Assembly: GCA_046349955.1 (NCBI GenBank)
Contig: JAXMBI010000026.1
Span: 1 to 64,000 of the forward strand
DNA: 64,000 nt
Source of the DNA: JBGAPH01 sp046349955
GTDB taxonomy: Bacteria > Planctomycetota > Planctomycetia > Pirellulales > JBGAPH01
Direction: 5' to 3'
In this document: piece after piece, positions 46,194-55,400 of the stretch
How positions within the stretch are numbered: the stretch's first letter is position 1
How the letters are laid out: each line of letters opens with the position of its first letter
Translations under genes and position numbers: made by a program
The notes under the pieces: generated by a model
Told to the model about the DNA's origin: nothing
Database searches by the model: none
The model's input: the letters and a program-made list of their open reading frames with translations, nothing else

Positions 46194-46303
46194 GTAGGTT
46201 ATGCTTCCGCATAACGCTTGGCGGTAGGCAATTTACGACGGTAACCCGGTTCTGGCGGTAGGTGATCGCTTGCGGCGTGCGGTTATGCTGAAGCATAACC
46301 TAC
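46194..46303. repeat. GTAGGTTATGC hairpin pair, copy 2
   Basis: Left arm GTAGGTTATGCTTCCGCATA (46194 on) and right arm (46282-46303) are inverted repeats of 22 bp. Each arm itself folds (GTTATGC / GCATAAC). The interior of about 66 bp has no gene. It lies between grpE and the FmdB-like gene, 14 bp after the grpE stop. Confidence 0.7.
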
Positions 46304-46316
46304 GAGCAACAATCGA

Positions 46317-46826
46317 TCAGTCGTTGGCTCGCGACACGATCACTTGCGAGGGGCGCAACACGCGATCGTGTAGTTGGTAGCCCGATTGCGCTTCGAGCAG
46401 CACCGTGCCGGGGGGCTGGTCGGCGCTCGGCTGCTGGGCGATCGCTTGATGCACGTTCGGGTCGAAGGGTTCGCCCAGCGCCGGAATCCGCTTGCACTGG
46501 TAGTTGCCGAAGACGTTGTCGAGCTGTTGCGACACCAGCTTCACCCCTTCGATCAGCTTGCCGGCGTCGTGAGTTTTTTCCCCCGCCTCGAGCGCACGGG
46601 TCAGGTTGTCGAGCACCGGCAGGAGGTCGCGGAGCAGCGGCAGGTTGGCGTATTTCCGCTCGTCGTCTGCGTCGCGGCGAGCGCGTTTGCGGAAGTTTTC
46701 GAGCTCGGCGTGGGCCCGCAGCGCGCGGTCGTTGGCCTCGGCCGCCTCGGCGCGGAGTTGCTCGACCAGGTTTTCCGGCGCCGCTACGCCGGCGTCGTCG
46801 CCACGAGGGGAATTGCTGTCCGCCAC
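46317..46826 (-). CDS. grpE: nucleotide exchange factor GrpE
   Basis: A 169-residue GrpE that releases ADP from DnaK. It has a long N-terminal helix (LRAEAAEANDRALRAHAELE, then NFRKRARRD), the LLPVLDNLTRALEAGEK helix, and the beta-wing with GEPFDPNVHQAI and VLLEAQSGYQLHDRVLRPSQ. It starts 3 bp after dnaJ ends, in one operon with it. dnaK itself is not in the window. Confidence 0.93.
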   Translation of the reverse strand: MADSNSPRGDDAGVAAPENLVEQLRAEAAEANDRALRAHAELENFRKRARRDADDERKYANLPLLRDLLPVLDNLTRALEAGEKTHDAGKLIEGVKLVSQQLDNVFGNYQCKRIPALGEPFDPNVHQAIAQQPSADQPPGTVLLEAQSGYQLHDRVLRPSQVIVSRAND

Positions 46827-46829
46827 CGT

Positions 46830-47981
46830 TTATTCCTCCGTGTCCGTCGCAGTTTCGCTCGGGACGAAATAGTCGCGCAGTTTCTCGAAGAAGCTCTTGC
46901 GGTGCTCGCTCACGGCCGCGTGCTCGAGCTCGGCCAGCTCGCGCAGCAACTCCTCTTGCCGAGGGCTGAGGTTCTTGGGCACTTCGATCCCCACCTGCAC
47001 CAGCAGATCGCCCACGCTGCCGCGGCGGCGCGGGTCGGGCAGGCCGCGCCCCCGCATGCGAAAGATCTCGTTGGTCTGGGTGCCCACCGGCACCTCGAGT
47101 TCTTCCGGGCCCTCGAGCGTAGGCACTTGAATCTTGGCCCCCAGCGCCGCCTGCGAATAAGTAATCGGCACGTGGCAGAGCAGGTGCTGGCCGTTGCGTT
47201 CGAAGAGCGGGTGCTCGCGCACGCTGACGAAGCAATAGCAATCCCCGGCCGGTCCCCCCTGGGGGTCTGGCTCGCCTTCGCCAGGGAGACGCACGCGCAT
47301 CTGGTCGTCGACGCCGGCCGGAATCACCACCTCGCGGCGGACCTTGCGGAGCACGTAGCCTTCGCCCCGACACGATTCGCAGGGGTCCTTCACGGTCGAG
47401 CCGGCGCCCCGGCACGACGGACAGGTCGTTTGCACGCGGAGGATGCCGGCGGTTTGAATCACCTGTCCGCGGCCGCCGCAGTAGGTGCAGCTTTGGCGTT
47501 TCGAGCCGGGCGCAGCGCCGCTGCCTTGGCAATCTTCGCAGCGCTCGTGCCGCTGGAACGACACCGTTTTGCGCGCGCCCTTGGCGGCCTCGATCAGGTC
47601 GAGCGTCACGTCGCAGCGGATGTCGCCGCCGCGGGTGCGTCCCCGACGGCCCGAGCGGCCGAAGAGGTCGCCAAACAGGCTGTCGCCGAAGATGTTGCCA
47701 AAGGCTTCGAAGATGTCGTTGACATCGTTGAAATGCGGCGCGCCCCCCACGCCTTGATGCCCGAAGCGGTCGTAGCGGGCCCGCTTGTCGGCGTCCCCCA
47801 GCACCTCGAAAGCCTCGGCCGCCTCCTTGAAGCGGATCACGGCCTCCTCGTCGCCGGGGTTCTTGTCGGGGTGATACTTGATCGCCAGCTTGCGGTAGGC
47901 GTCGGCGATCTCCTTGGCCGCGGCGCTCTTGGCCACCCCGAGCACTTCGTAGTAGTCGCGTTTCCCTGCCATCGTGACCAT
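46830..47981 (-). CDS. dnaJ: chaperone protein DnaJ
   Basis: A 383-residue type I J-protein. The J domain (DYYEVLGVAKSAAAKEIADA, with HPD in YHPDKNP) is followed by a Gly/Phe region. Four zinc repeats follow: CEDCQGSG, CTYCGGRG, CPSCRGAG and CESCRGEG. C-terminal substrate-binding domains end near GDLLVQVGIEVP. The start may be the ATG at 47981 or the ATG at 47972. It is co-transcribed with grpE and lies 151 bp after the tail-less groEL. Confidence 0.94.
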   Translation of the reverse strand: MVTMAGKRDYYEVLGVAKSAAAKEIADAYRKLAIKYHPDKNPGDEEAVIRFKEAAEAFEVLGDADKRARYDRFGHQGVGGAPHFNDVNDIFEAFGNIFGDSLFGDLFGRSGRRGRTRGGDIRCDVTLDLIEAAKGARKTVSFQRHERCEDCQGSGAAPGSKRQSCTYCGGRGQVIQTAGILRVQTTCPSCRGAGSTVKDPCESCRGEGYVLRKVRREVVIPAGVDDQMRVRLPGEGEPDPQGGPAGDCYCFVSVREHPLFERNGQHLLCHVPITYSQAALGAKIQVPTLEGPEELEVPVGTQTNEIFRMRGRGLPDPRRRGSVGDLLVQVGIEVPKNLSPRQEELLRELAELEHAAVSEHRKSFFEKLRDYFVPSETATDTEE

Positions 47982-48132
47982 GGTTCTCGCGGAGCGTCCA
48001 AGAAGGGGAGGGAGCTGGGGCGGATCGGGCGGCTGCCCGCCGCATCGACCGGTTCGCTGGCTCCGTCGTTATCCACAGCGGGCCGGCGCCGAAGACCGGG
48101 CCGGCCCGCTAGGAGAATCTTACGTCGGCGGT

Positions 48133-49749
48133 CTAGCGCACGCTGCCTTCGATCCGCCGCTTGGGCTCGTCCTTGGAGACGTTCGTCACCAGGGCCTCGG
48201 TCGTGAGCATCAGGCCGGCGATGCTGGCCGCGTTCGAGAGGGCCGAACGAACCACCTTGACCGGGTCGATGATGCCGGCCTTGACCAGGTCGACGTACTT
48301 GCCGGCATTCGCGTCGTAACCCTGATTGCCCGACTTGCGGCTGACTTCGTCGGCGACGACGGAACCGTCAATGCCGCAGTTGTCGGCGATTTGCCGCAGC
48401 GGGGCGTCGAGGGCGCCGAGCACGATCGACACGCCGATCTTCTCGTCTCCCTTGGCCGACGAGCGGGCTTTCTCCACGGCCTCAGTGCAACGCAGCAGGG
48501 CCACGCCGCCGCCCGGGAGAATGCCTTCCTCCACTGCGGCACGGGTGGCGTGCAGCGCATCCTCGACGCGGGCCTTCTTCTGCTTCATTTCGGCTTCGGT
48601 GCCGGCGCCGACCGACACGATCGCCACGCCGCCGGTGAGCTTGGCCAGGCGCTCCTGGAACTTCTCGCGGTCGTAGTCGCTCGAGCTCTGCTCGATCTGA
48701 CTCTTGATCTGGCCGATGCGGGCCTGGATCTCGCTCTGCTTGCCGGCGCCTTGCACGATCGTGGTGTCGTTCTTGTCGACGGTGATCTGCTTGGCGCGGC
48801 CCAGGTGCTCGAGCTTCAGGCTCTCCATCTTGAGGCCCAGGTCCTCGCTGATCAGCGTGCCGCCGGTCAGGGTGGCGATGTCGCCGAGCATGGCCTTGCG
48901 GCGGTCGCCGAAGCCGGGGGCCTTGACCGCGCAGATGTTGAGCACGCCGCGGAGCTTGTTGACCACAAGCGCGGTCAGCGCATCGCCTTCGACGTCTTCG
49001 GCAATGATCAAGAGCGGACGGCCGGTCTGGCTGATCTGCTCGAGAATCGGAATCAGCTCACGGAGATTCCCCACCTTCTTTTCGTGAATCAGGATGTAGG
49101 CGTCGTCGAGCACGCAGTTCATCTCCGCCGGGCGGTTGATGAAGTAGGGCGAGATGTAGCCCTTGTCGAACTGCATGCCTTCGACGAGCTCGAGCGTCGT
49201 CTCGGTGCTCTTGCCCTCTTCGACAGTGATCACGCCGTCTTTGCCCACTTTCTCCATCGCATCGGCCAGCAGGTTGCCGATCGAGGAGTCGTTGTTGGCG
49301 CTGATCGAGCCCACCTGGGCGATCTCTTCTTTGCTGGAGACCGGCTTGGCGAGCGAGTGCAGGTGCTCGACCGCCGCGTCGACGGCCTTCTCGATCCCGC
49401 GGCGAACGGCCATCGGGTTGCTGCCGGCGGCGATCAGCCGCGAGCCTTCCTTGAAGATGGCGCGGGCCAGCACCGTGGCGGTGGTGGTGCCGTCGCCGGC
49501 GATGTCCGAGGTCTTCGAGGCGACCTCGTTGACGAGCTTCGCGCCCATGTTCTCGAACGGGTCTTCGAGCTCGACCTCTTTGCTCACGGTCACGCCGTCC
49601 TTGGTGACGGTCGGGCCGCCGAACGACTTGTCGATGATCACGTTGCGGCCCGTGGGCCCCATCGTCACCGCGACGGCGTCGGCGAGCTTCTCCACCCCGC
49701 GCAGCATTTTGGCGCGGGCCTGGTCATCGAACAACAACTGCTTGGCCAC
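48133..49749 (-). CDS. groL: chaperonin GroEL, paralogue a (no GGM tail)
   Basis: A 538-residue chaperonin. GPTGRNVIIDKSFGGPTVTK and GDGTTTATVLA form the nucleotide site, and VEDALHATRAAVEEGILPGG carries the ATPase Asp. The C-terminus ends DEPKRRIEGSVR, without the Gly-Gly-Met repeats that line the cavity in most GroELs. It lies 56 bp downstream of groES. A second, more divergent GroEL precedes groES, so one co-chaperonin may serve two chaperonins. Confidence 0.95.
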   Translation of the reverse strand: MAKQLLFDDQARAKMLRGVEKLADAVAVTMGPTGRNVIIDKSFGGPTVTKDGVTVSKEVELEDPFENMGAKLVNEVASKTSDIAGDGTTTATVLARAIFKEGSRLIAAGSNPMAVRRGIEKAVDAAVEHLHSLAKPVSSKEEIAQVGSISANNDSSIGNLLADAMEKVGKDGVITVEEGKSTETTLELVEGMQFDKGYISPYFINRPAEMNCVLDDAYILIHEKKVGNLRELIPILEQISQTGRPLLIIAEDVEGDALTALVVNKLRGVLNICAVKAPGFGDRRKAMLGDIATLTGGTLISEDLGLKMESLKLEHLGRAKQITVDKNDTTIVQGAGKQSEIQARIGQIKSQIEQSSSDYDREKFQERLAKLTGGVAIVSVGAGTEAEMKQKKARVEDALHATRAAVEEGILPGGGVALLRCTEAVEKARSSAKGDEKIGVSIVLGALDAPLRQIADNCGIDGSVVADEVSRKSGNQGYDANAGKYVDLVKAGIIDPVKVVRSALSNAASIAGLMLTTEALVTNVSKDEPKRRIEGSVR

Positions 49750-49805
49750 GTGCGTGGTTCCTTATCGATTCACTTTGTTCGGGGGTTGAACGCGCGGGGG
49801 ATCGC

Positions 49806-50105
49806 CTAGGCGACCACCTTGGCCAGGATGTCGGACTCGCGCAGGATCTTGATGTCGCGGCCGTCGACTTCGAAGTCGGTGCCGGAGTACTTGCCGTAGA
49901 TCACTTCGTCGCCGATGGCGACCGAGAGCGAACCGCGCTCGCCGCTGTCGAGCAGCGAACCGGGGCCCACCGAGATCACGCGGCCGCGCTGCGGCTTCTC
50001 ACGGGCCGCATCGGGCAACAGAATGCCGCCGGCGGTGCGCTCTTCGGCTTCGACCGGCTCCACGACCACGCGATCATCCAGCGGACGCAACTTGGGGCTC
50101 TTCAT
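49806..50105 (-). CDS. groS: co-chaperonin GroES
   Basis: A 99-residue GroES: LRPLDDRVVVEPVEAEERTA, the mobile-loop GGILLPDAAREKPQRG and VIYGKYSGTDFEVDGRDI are all standard. It is flanked by two groEL genes on the same strand, 84 bp after groEL(b) and 56 bp before groEL(a). Only one groES is present in the window. Confidence 0.95.
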   Translation of the reverse strand: MKSPKLRPLDDRVVVEPVEAEERTAGGILLPDAAREKPQRGRVISVGPGSLLDSGERGSLSVAIGDEVIYGKYSGTDFEVDGRDIKILRESDILAKVVA

Positions 50106-50189
50106 GCTTAACTATCCTCGAGCAAACGTTTTGCTTTGGTTGGTTCTTGAAATCGACGAAGGGGCGATGCGGGTGACTGGAACCGCGGC

Positions 50190-51887
50190 TTACATCATGC
50201 CGCCCATTCCGCCCATGCCTCCCATTCCACCCATGCCGCCGCCCATCCCACCCATGCCTCCCATGCCATGGTCGTGATGATCGTGGCCGCCCCCTTCTTC
50301 CTCTTCCTTGGGCAGCTCGGTGATCAGGGCATCGGTCGTGAGCAGCAGCGAAGCCACGCTGGCCGCGTTTTGCAGCGCCGTGCGCACCACCTTGGCCGGG
50401 TCGATCACGCCGGCGGCGAAGAGGTCGCCGTAGGTGTCCTTGTCGGCGTCGTAGCCTTCGGTAGCGCCCTTGAGTTGCCGCACGCGGCTGACGACCACCG
50501 CGCCGTCGTGGCCGGCATTGTCGGCGATGCAGCGGAGCGGATAGTCGAGCACGTTGCGGATGATGCGGGCGCCGAGCGCCTCATCACCGGTCAGGCCGAG
50601 CTTGTCGACCGACTTCTCGGCCCGCAGCAAGGCGACGCCGCCGCCGGGGACGATCCCTTCCTCGAGAGCCGCGGCCACCGCGCTCTTGGCGTCTTCGATC
50701 AGCGCCTTGCGCTCCTTCATCTCGGTCTCGGTCGCGGCGCCCACGTTGATCTGGGCCACGCCGCCGGCCAGCTTGGCCAGCCGCTCTTGCAGCTTCTCGC
50801 GATCGTAGTCGCTGTCGGTCTTCTCGATTTCTTGGCGAATCTGGGCCACCCGGCCGTCGATGTCGGCCTTCTTGCCGGCGCCGTTCACCACGGTGGTCTC
50901 CTCCGAGGTGAGGATCACTTTCTTGGCGCGGCCCAGGTCCGAAAGCTTCACGGCGTCGAGCTGAATGCCCAGGTCCTTGAAGATGGCGGTTCCGCCGGTG
51001 AGGACGGCCAGATCGCCCAAAATGGCTTTGCGGCGGTCGCCGTAGCCGGGGGCCTTGACGGCGCAGACGTTCAAGATGCCCCGCATCTTGTTGACCACCA
51101 GGGTGGCCAACGCCTCGCCTTCGATGTCTTCGGCGATGATCAGCAACGGGCGGTTGGCCTTGCTGACGGCCTCGAGCAACGGAACCAGGTTCTTGGCGTT
51201 CGAGATCTTCTCTTCGTAGATCAGGATCGAAACGTCGGAAAGCTCGCAGGTCTGCTCGTCGGCGTTGGTGACGAAGTGCGGCGAGAGATAGCCGCGGTCG
51301 AACTGCATGCCTTCCACGACGTCGACGGTGGTCTCGGCCTGCTTGCCTTCTTCGACGGTGATGACGCCGTTCTTGCCGACCTTGAGGAACGCCTCGGAGA
51401 GCACGGCGCCGATCGAGGGATCGTTGTTGCCGGCGATCGTGGCGATCTGCGTCAGCTCTTTCTTGTTCTTCTCGTTGATCGGCGTGGCCGCCTTGCGGAC
51501 GGCCTCGCTCACCGCGTCGGTGGCCTTTTGAATTCCGCGGGCGAGCGCCATCGGATCGCCGCCGGCGGCGATCATCTTCAGGCCCTCGCGGTAGATGGCG
51601 TCGGCCAAGATCGTGGCCGTGGTGGTGCCATCGCCGGCGACGTCGTTCGTCTTGCTGGCGGCCTCCTTCACCAATTGGGCGCCGAGGTTCTCGTACGCGT
51701 CCTCGAGCTCGATGTCTTCGGCGACGGTCACGCCGTCCTTGGTGACCTTGGGGGAGCCCCAGCCCTTGTCGAGCACGGCGTTCCGCCCGCGAGGGCCCAG
51801 CGTGCTGCGCACGGCCCGGGCGAGCTTGGCGACGCCGGCAGCCAACGGCTTGCGGGCCTCATCGTCAAAAACCATCTGCTTTGCCAC
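50190..51887 (-). CDS. groL: chaperonin GroEL, paralogue b (GGM tail)
   Basis: A 565-residue chaperonin using a GTG start (MAKQMVFDDEARKPLAAGVA). The nucleotide site is GDGTTTATILA, and IEDAKSAVAAALEEGIVPGG carries the ATPase Asp. It has a His/Asp-rich stretch (GGGHDHHDHGMGG) and then a long GGM tail. KGWGSP replaces the usual KSFGAP in the N-terminal part, so this copy is more divergent than GroEL(a). It is the first gene of the chaperone block. I found no CIRCE element upstream. Confidence 0.94.
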   Translation of the reverse strand: MAKQMVFDDEARKPLAAGVAKLARAVRSTLGPRGRNAVLDKGWGSPKVTKDGVTVAEDIELEDAYENLGAQLVKEAASKTNDVAGDGTTTATILADAIYREGLKMIAAGGDPMALARGIQKATDAVSEAVRKAATPINEKNKKELTQIATIAGNNDPSIGAVLSEAFLKVGKNGVITVEEGKQAETTVDVVEGMQFDRGYLSPHFVTNADEQTCELSDVSILIYEEKISNAKNLVPLLEAVSKANRPLLIIAEDIEGEALATLVVNKMRGILNVCAVKAPGYGDRRKAILGDLAVLTGGTAIFKDLGIQLDAVKLSDLGRAKKVILTSEETTVVNGAGKKADIDGRVAQIRQEIEKTDSDYDREKLQERLAKLAGGVAQINVGAATETEMKERKALIEDAKSAVAAALEEGIVPGGGVALLRAEKSVDKLGLTGDEALGARIIRNVLDYPLRCIADNAGHDGAVVVSRVRQLKGATEGYDADKDTYGDLFAAGVIDPAKVVRTALQNAASVASLLLTTDALITELPKEEEEGGGHDHHDHGMGGMGGMGGGMGGMGGMGGMGGMM

Positions 51888-52464
51888 TGGCGACACTCCT
51901 CCTAGGGATGGTCGGTGTATGAACCGCGGCCGGGATGGGGCCGCGAGTAATGCACGGGGTATTTGTGGGGCGCCCGAAGGCGAGACGATCGGCGGGCCCA
52001 ATTCTGACAGCCCAGACTGCGACCGGCCCCTTCCAGAGCAAGCGATGTGCCACGGAGCCGACCCTTCTCCGCAAGATCATTTGCAGAAAGGCGTTGCGGC
52101 AACTCGCGGCCTGGGGGCCGCATTGCGGCCACAGATAGTGTTCCGGCTGACTTGCCAAAATGGCAGGGAACCGACGCTCCCTGCCCGGCGAGGTTCCTGT
52201 CGTGCGAGAAGTGGGGCGCGCGACGGCTGGGGCCATTCTGAGGGCGCGCGTTAAGAAGTTGAAACCACCTGCCCCACGAACGGACTAGGCGACCCCCGCC
52301 GCTCAATTACGCTGAAACTTAACGACCTCGGGCAGCGCTCTTCCCACGGCAGGAAGGAAGCGGCGCCTTCTGGAGATGCGCTCGAGGGCGGGGCTCATTC
52401 CGTGGGAGCGCGATATTGCGCTGCCCACCTCGTCTCGGTGTTTCTTCAGGCGGGCGCGATCCAC
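51888..52464. promoter_or_regulatory. intergenic region upstream of groEL(b); possible control palindrome
   Basis: This 577-bp gap lies between divergent genes. TGCCA, AAA, TGGCA (52153-52165) is a small symmetrical element about 265 bp upstream of groEL(b). No CIRCE (TTAGCACTC-N9-GAGTGCTAA) and no convincing heat-shock promoter were seen. The heat-shock role of the palindrome is a guess. Confidence 0.3.
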
Positions 52465-55400
52465 ATGCGTCGACCGACTGCGCGCGACGGAAGTCGAACC
52501 TTCGGGTTCACGGGCCGAACTTTCGAAAATCTCGAGCGGCGGGCGCTGCTCAGCATGACCCCCATCGACCTGAGCGCGCTCACGGCGCCAGGGCAGACCG
52601 TCAGCTTCGAGGCCGAAAACTATGCGGCGCGGACGGAGACGGGGAGCCACATCTGGTGGAACGTCCCCGGGGAGAAGCTGGCGGTCGGCACGATGTTCGG
52701 CGCTGCCACTCCCTACCTGCAGGCGCTCAGCTCGTTTGGCGGCGACACGGCGACCGTCAACAACGAGCCGGCGGCCCCCTTCGTCGACTATCAGATTCAG
52801 GTGAGCCAGGCGGGACAATACGCCCTCGACATCAACGGGGCCGGCCGCAGCGGCGGCGGCTCGTTGTGGGCACGGTTCGAAGGGGCCTACGCCGCCGACG
52901 TGCAAGGCCGCGGCGTCAACTCGAGCGCCCTGGCAATTCCGGTGGGCACAAGCGGCTTCTTCAACTGGATCGACGCCGGCGTGTGGAATCTGCCGGCCGG
53001 CACGATCACGCTCCGGATTTCGATGCGCGAGTCGGGCGCCGCCATCGATGGCCTGCGGATCGAGCGCGTCTCGCCCGCCAGCACCACGCCTCCGGTGACG
53101 ACTCCTCCGACCACACCGCCGGCGACGAATCCGCCGTTTGCCCTCGGCACGATCGAAGCCGCCGGCTTTCAAGCGCGGACCAGCGGGAATGGCCATCAGT
53201 GGATGTCTTTGGCGGGCGACGCCAACTCCGTGGGTGGACTTTCCGGCAGCTCGGGCGGGTTGGTGCAGGCACTCAGCGACGCCGGCGCCGACACGACGAC
53301 TTCGAACATCAATCCGGCGGCTCCCTATGTTGACTACGTGGTGAGCGTGCCCACCGCGGGGCGCTACACGCTCGATCTGCGCATGGCCGGGCGCAGCGGC
53401 AGCAGCTCGCTCTTTACGCGGGTGGTCGACGCCTACGCCGTGGATGTGCAAGGGCTCGGCGTGAACTCGAGCGCGTTGCTCGTGAATGCTTCGACCTCGG
53501 GCGCGTTCGAGTGGCGCGACGCCGGGGTTTGGAGCTTGCCGGCCGGCAACCAAACGATTCGCCTGTGGATGCGCGAGTCCGGCGTCGCGGTCGACGCACT
53601 GCGTGTGGAAGCCGAAACGCCGGCGACGCCTCCGGTCGATCCCCCGCCAACCAACCCACCGCCGACAACTCCGCCGCCAACCGACCCTCCCGCCGTTCCC
53701 ACCGCAGGGTCGGCCGTGGTGATCGAGGCCGAAGCCTTTCAGGCCCGGCAGACGGCGCAGGGACATCAGTGGTTCGTGGTCGACGCCGAGCGGGCGTCGG
53801 TGGGAACGTATTTCGACGCGTCGGGGCCGGCCGCCGACTTCGTGCAGTCGCTGAGCACGGCCGGCGCCGACACGCCGACCGAAATCAACCTGCCGAACGG
53901 CCCCTATGTCGACTACACCATCGACATTGCCACCGCGGGGCGGTACGACCTCGATCTGCGGGCCTCGGGGCGCTCCGGAGGTCGTTCCGTCTTCGTGCGG
54001 TTCGTCGATTCGTATGCCGTCGACGTGCAAGGGCTGGGCGTGAACTCGAGCGCCCTCGTGGTGCAAACGAACACCAGCGGCTTCTTCGCCTGGCAGGACG
54101 CCGGCATCTGGCAACTCAGCGCCGGACGACAAACGATTCGCGTGTGGATGCGCGAATCAGGCACGTCGGTCGACGCCCTACGCGTCACGCCCGTGGCGTC
54201 GACGACTCCGCCTCCAACCACGCCGCCGGTCGATCCGCCTCCCACAACCCCGCCGACCGATCCGCCGCCGCCGGCGTTCAACACCGGCGAGATCCAGGCC
54301 GAGTCGTTCCAAGCGCGGCAGAACGCCCAGGGGCATCAGTGGTGGATCGTCGACGCCGAACGCACGAGCGTCGGCCCCTTCTACGGCGCCACCGGCACGA
54401 CCGGCGATTTCATCGAGGCCCTCGACACGAGCGGCGCGGAAACGACCGCCGCCCTCAATGCGCCCGGCGGCCCGTACGTCGACTATCTGGTCAACGTGCC
54501 GACGAGCGGCCGCTACGAGCTCGATCTGCGGATCGCCGGTCAAGGAGGAGGCAAGTCGGTCTTCGCGCGAGTGCTCGACTCCTACGCCGTGGATACACAA
54601 GGCTTGGGCGTGAACACCAGCGCCCTCGTGGTTGAGGCCAACATCAACGGCACGTTCACCTGGCAGGACGCCGGCATCTGGCAGCTCGCGGCAGGGCAGC
54701 GCACGATCCGCGTGTGGATGCGCGAATCGGGCGCGGCGCTCGACGCCTTGCAGCTTCAGGCCATCACGACGCCGATTCAACCGACCGGCGCCCTGCCGCT
54801 CGGCACGTTCCAGGCCGAAGACTTCCAGCGGCGCGTGACCGCCGCGGGCCATCAATGGTGGGTGGCCGACGCCGAGCGCTCCGCTTCCGGAGTGTTCCGC
54901 GGCGCTACGGGGCCGAGCCACGACTTCCTGCAATCGCTCACCACCGCCGGCATCGATTCCTCGCAGAGCTCGGCGGCGGGCGCCGGCCCCTACGTCGAAT
55001 ACGACATCCAGGTTCCTCAGGCCGGCCGCTATGCCTTGCGGCTCAACATGGCCGGCAAGTCCGGCGGCAATACACTCTGGGCCGGCTTCCTCTCCGGCAC
55101 AATCGCCGATGCCCAGGGCCGGTTCGCGAGCGGCGGCGCCCTGCAGATCACCTCCGACACGAGCGCCACCTTCTCTTGGCTCTCGGCCGGCATGTGGAAC
55201 TTGCCCGCGGGCAAAGTGACGCTGCGGATCGGCATGGGCGCGTCTGGGGCGGTGCTCGACGCGATCAGCTTGGAAGCGTTCTCGCTGTTCTTGCCGGGCC
55301 CCACCACGGATGGCCAGTGGCTGCAGTACCGCGGCGACGGCGCGCTCTCTGGACACACGGGCCTGGCCGGCGACATCACCGATCCTTCGATCGTGTGGTC

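Noticed and set aside
51888..52464. CIRCE/HrcA element upstream of the chaperone genes
   Set aside because: I looked for TTAGCACTC-N9-GAGTGCTAA on both strands of this gap and did not find it.
52303..54132. 609-codon open frame antisense to the giant surface protein
   Set aside because: High GC third positions keep many antisense frames open. It has no domain and is Arg/His/Gly-rich, while the plus strand shows clear modular protein.
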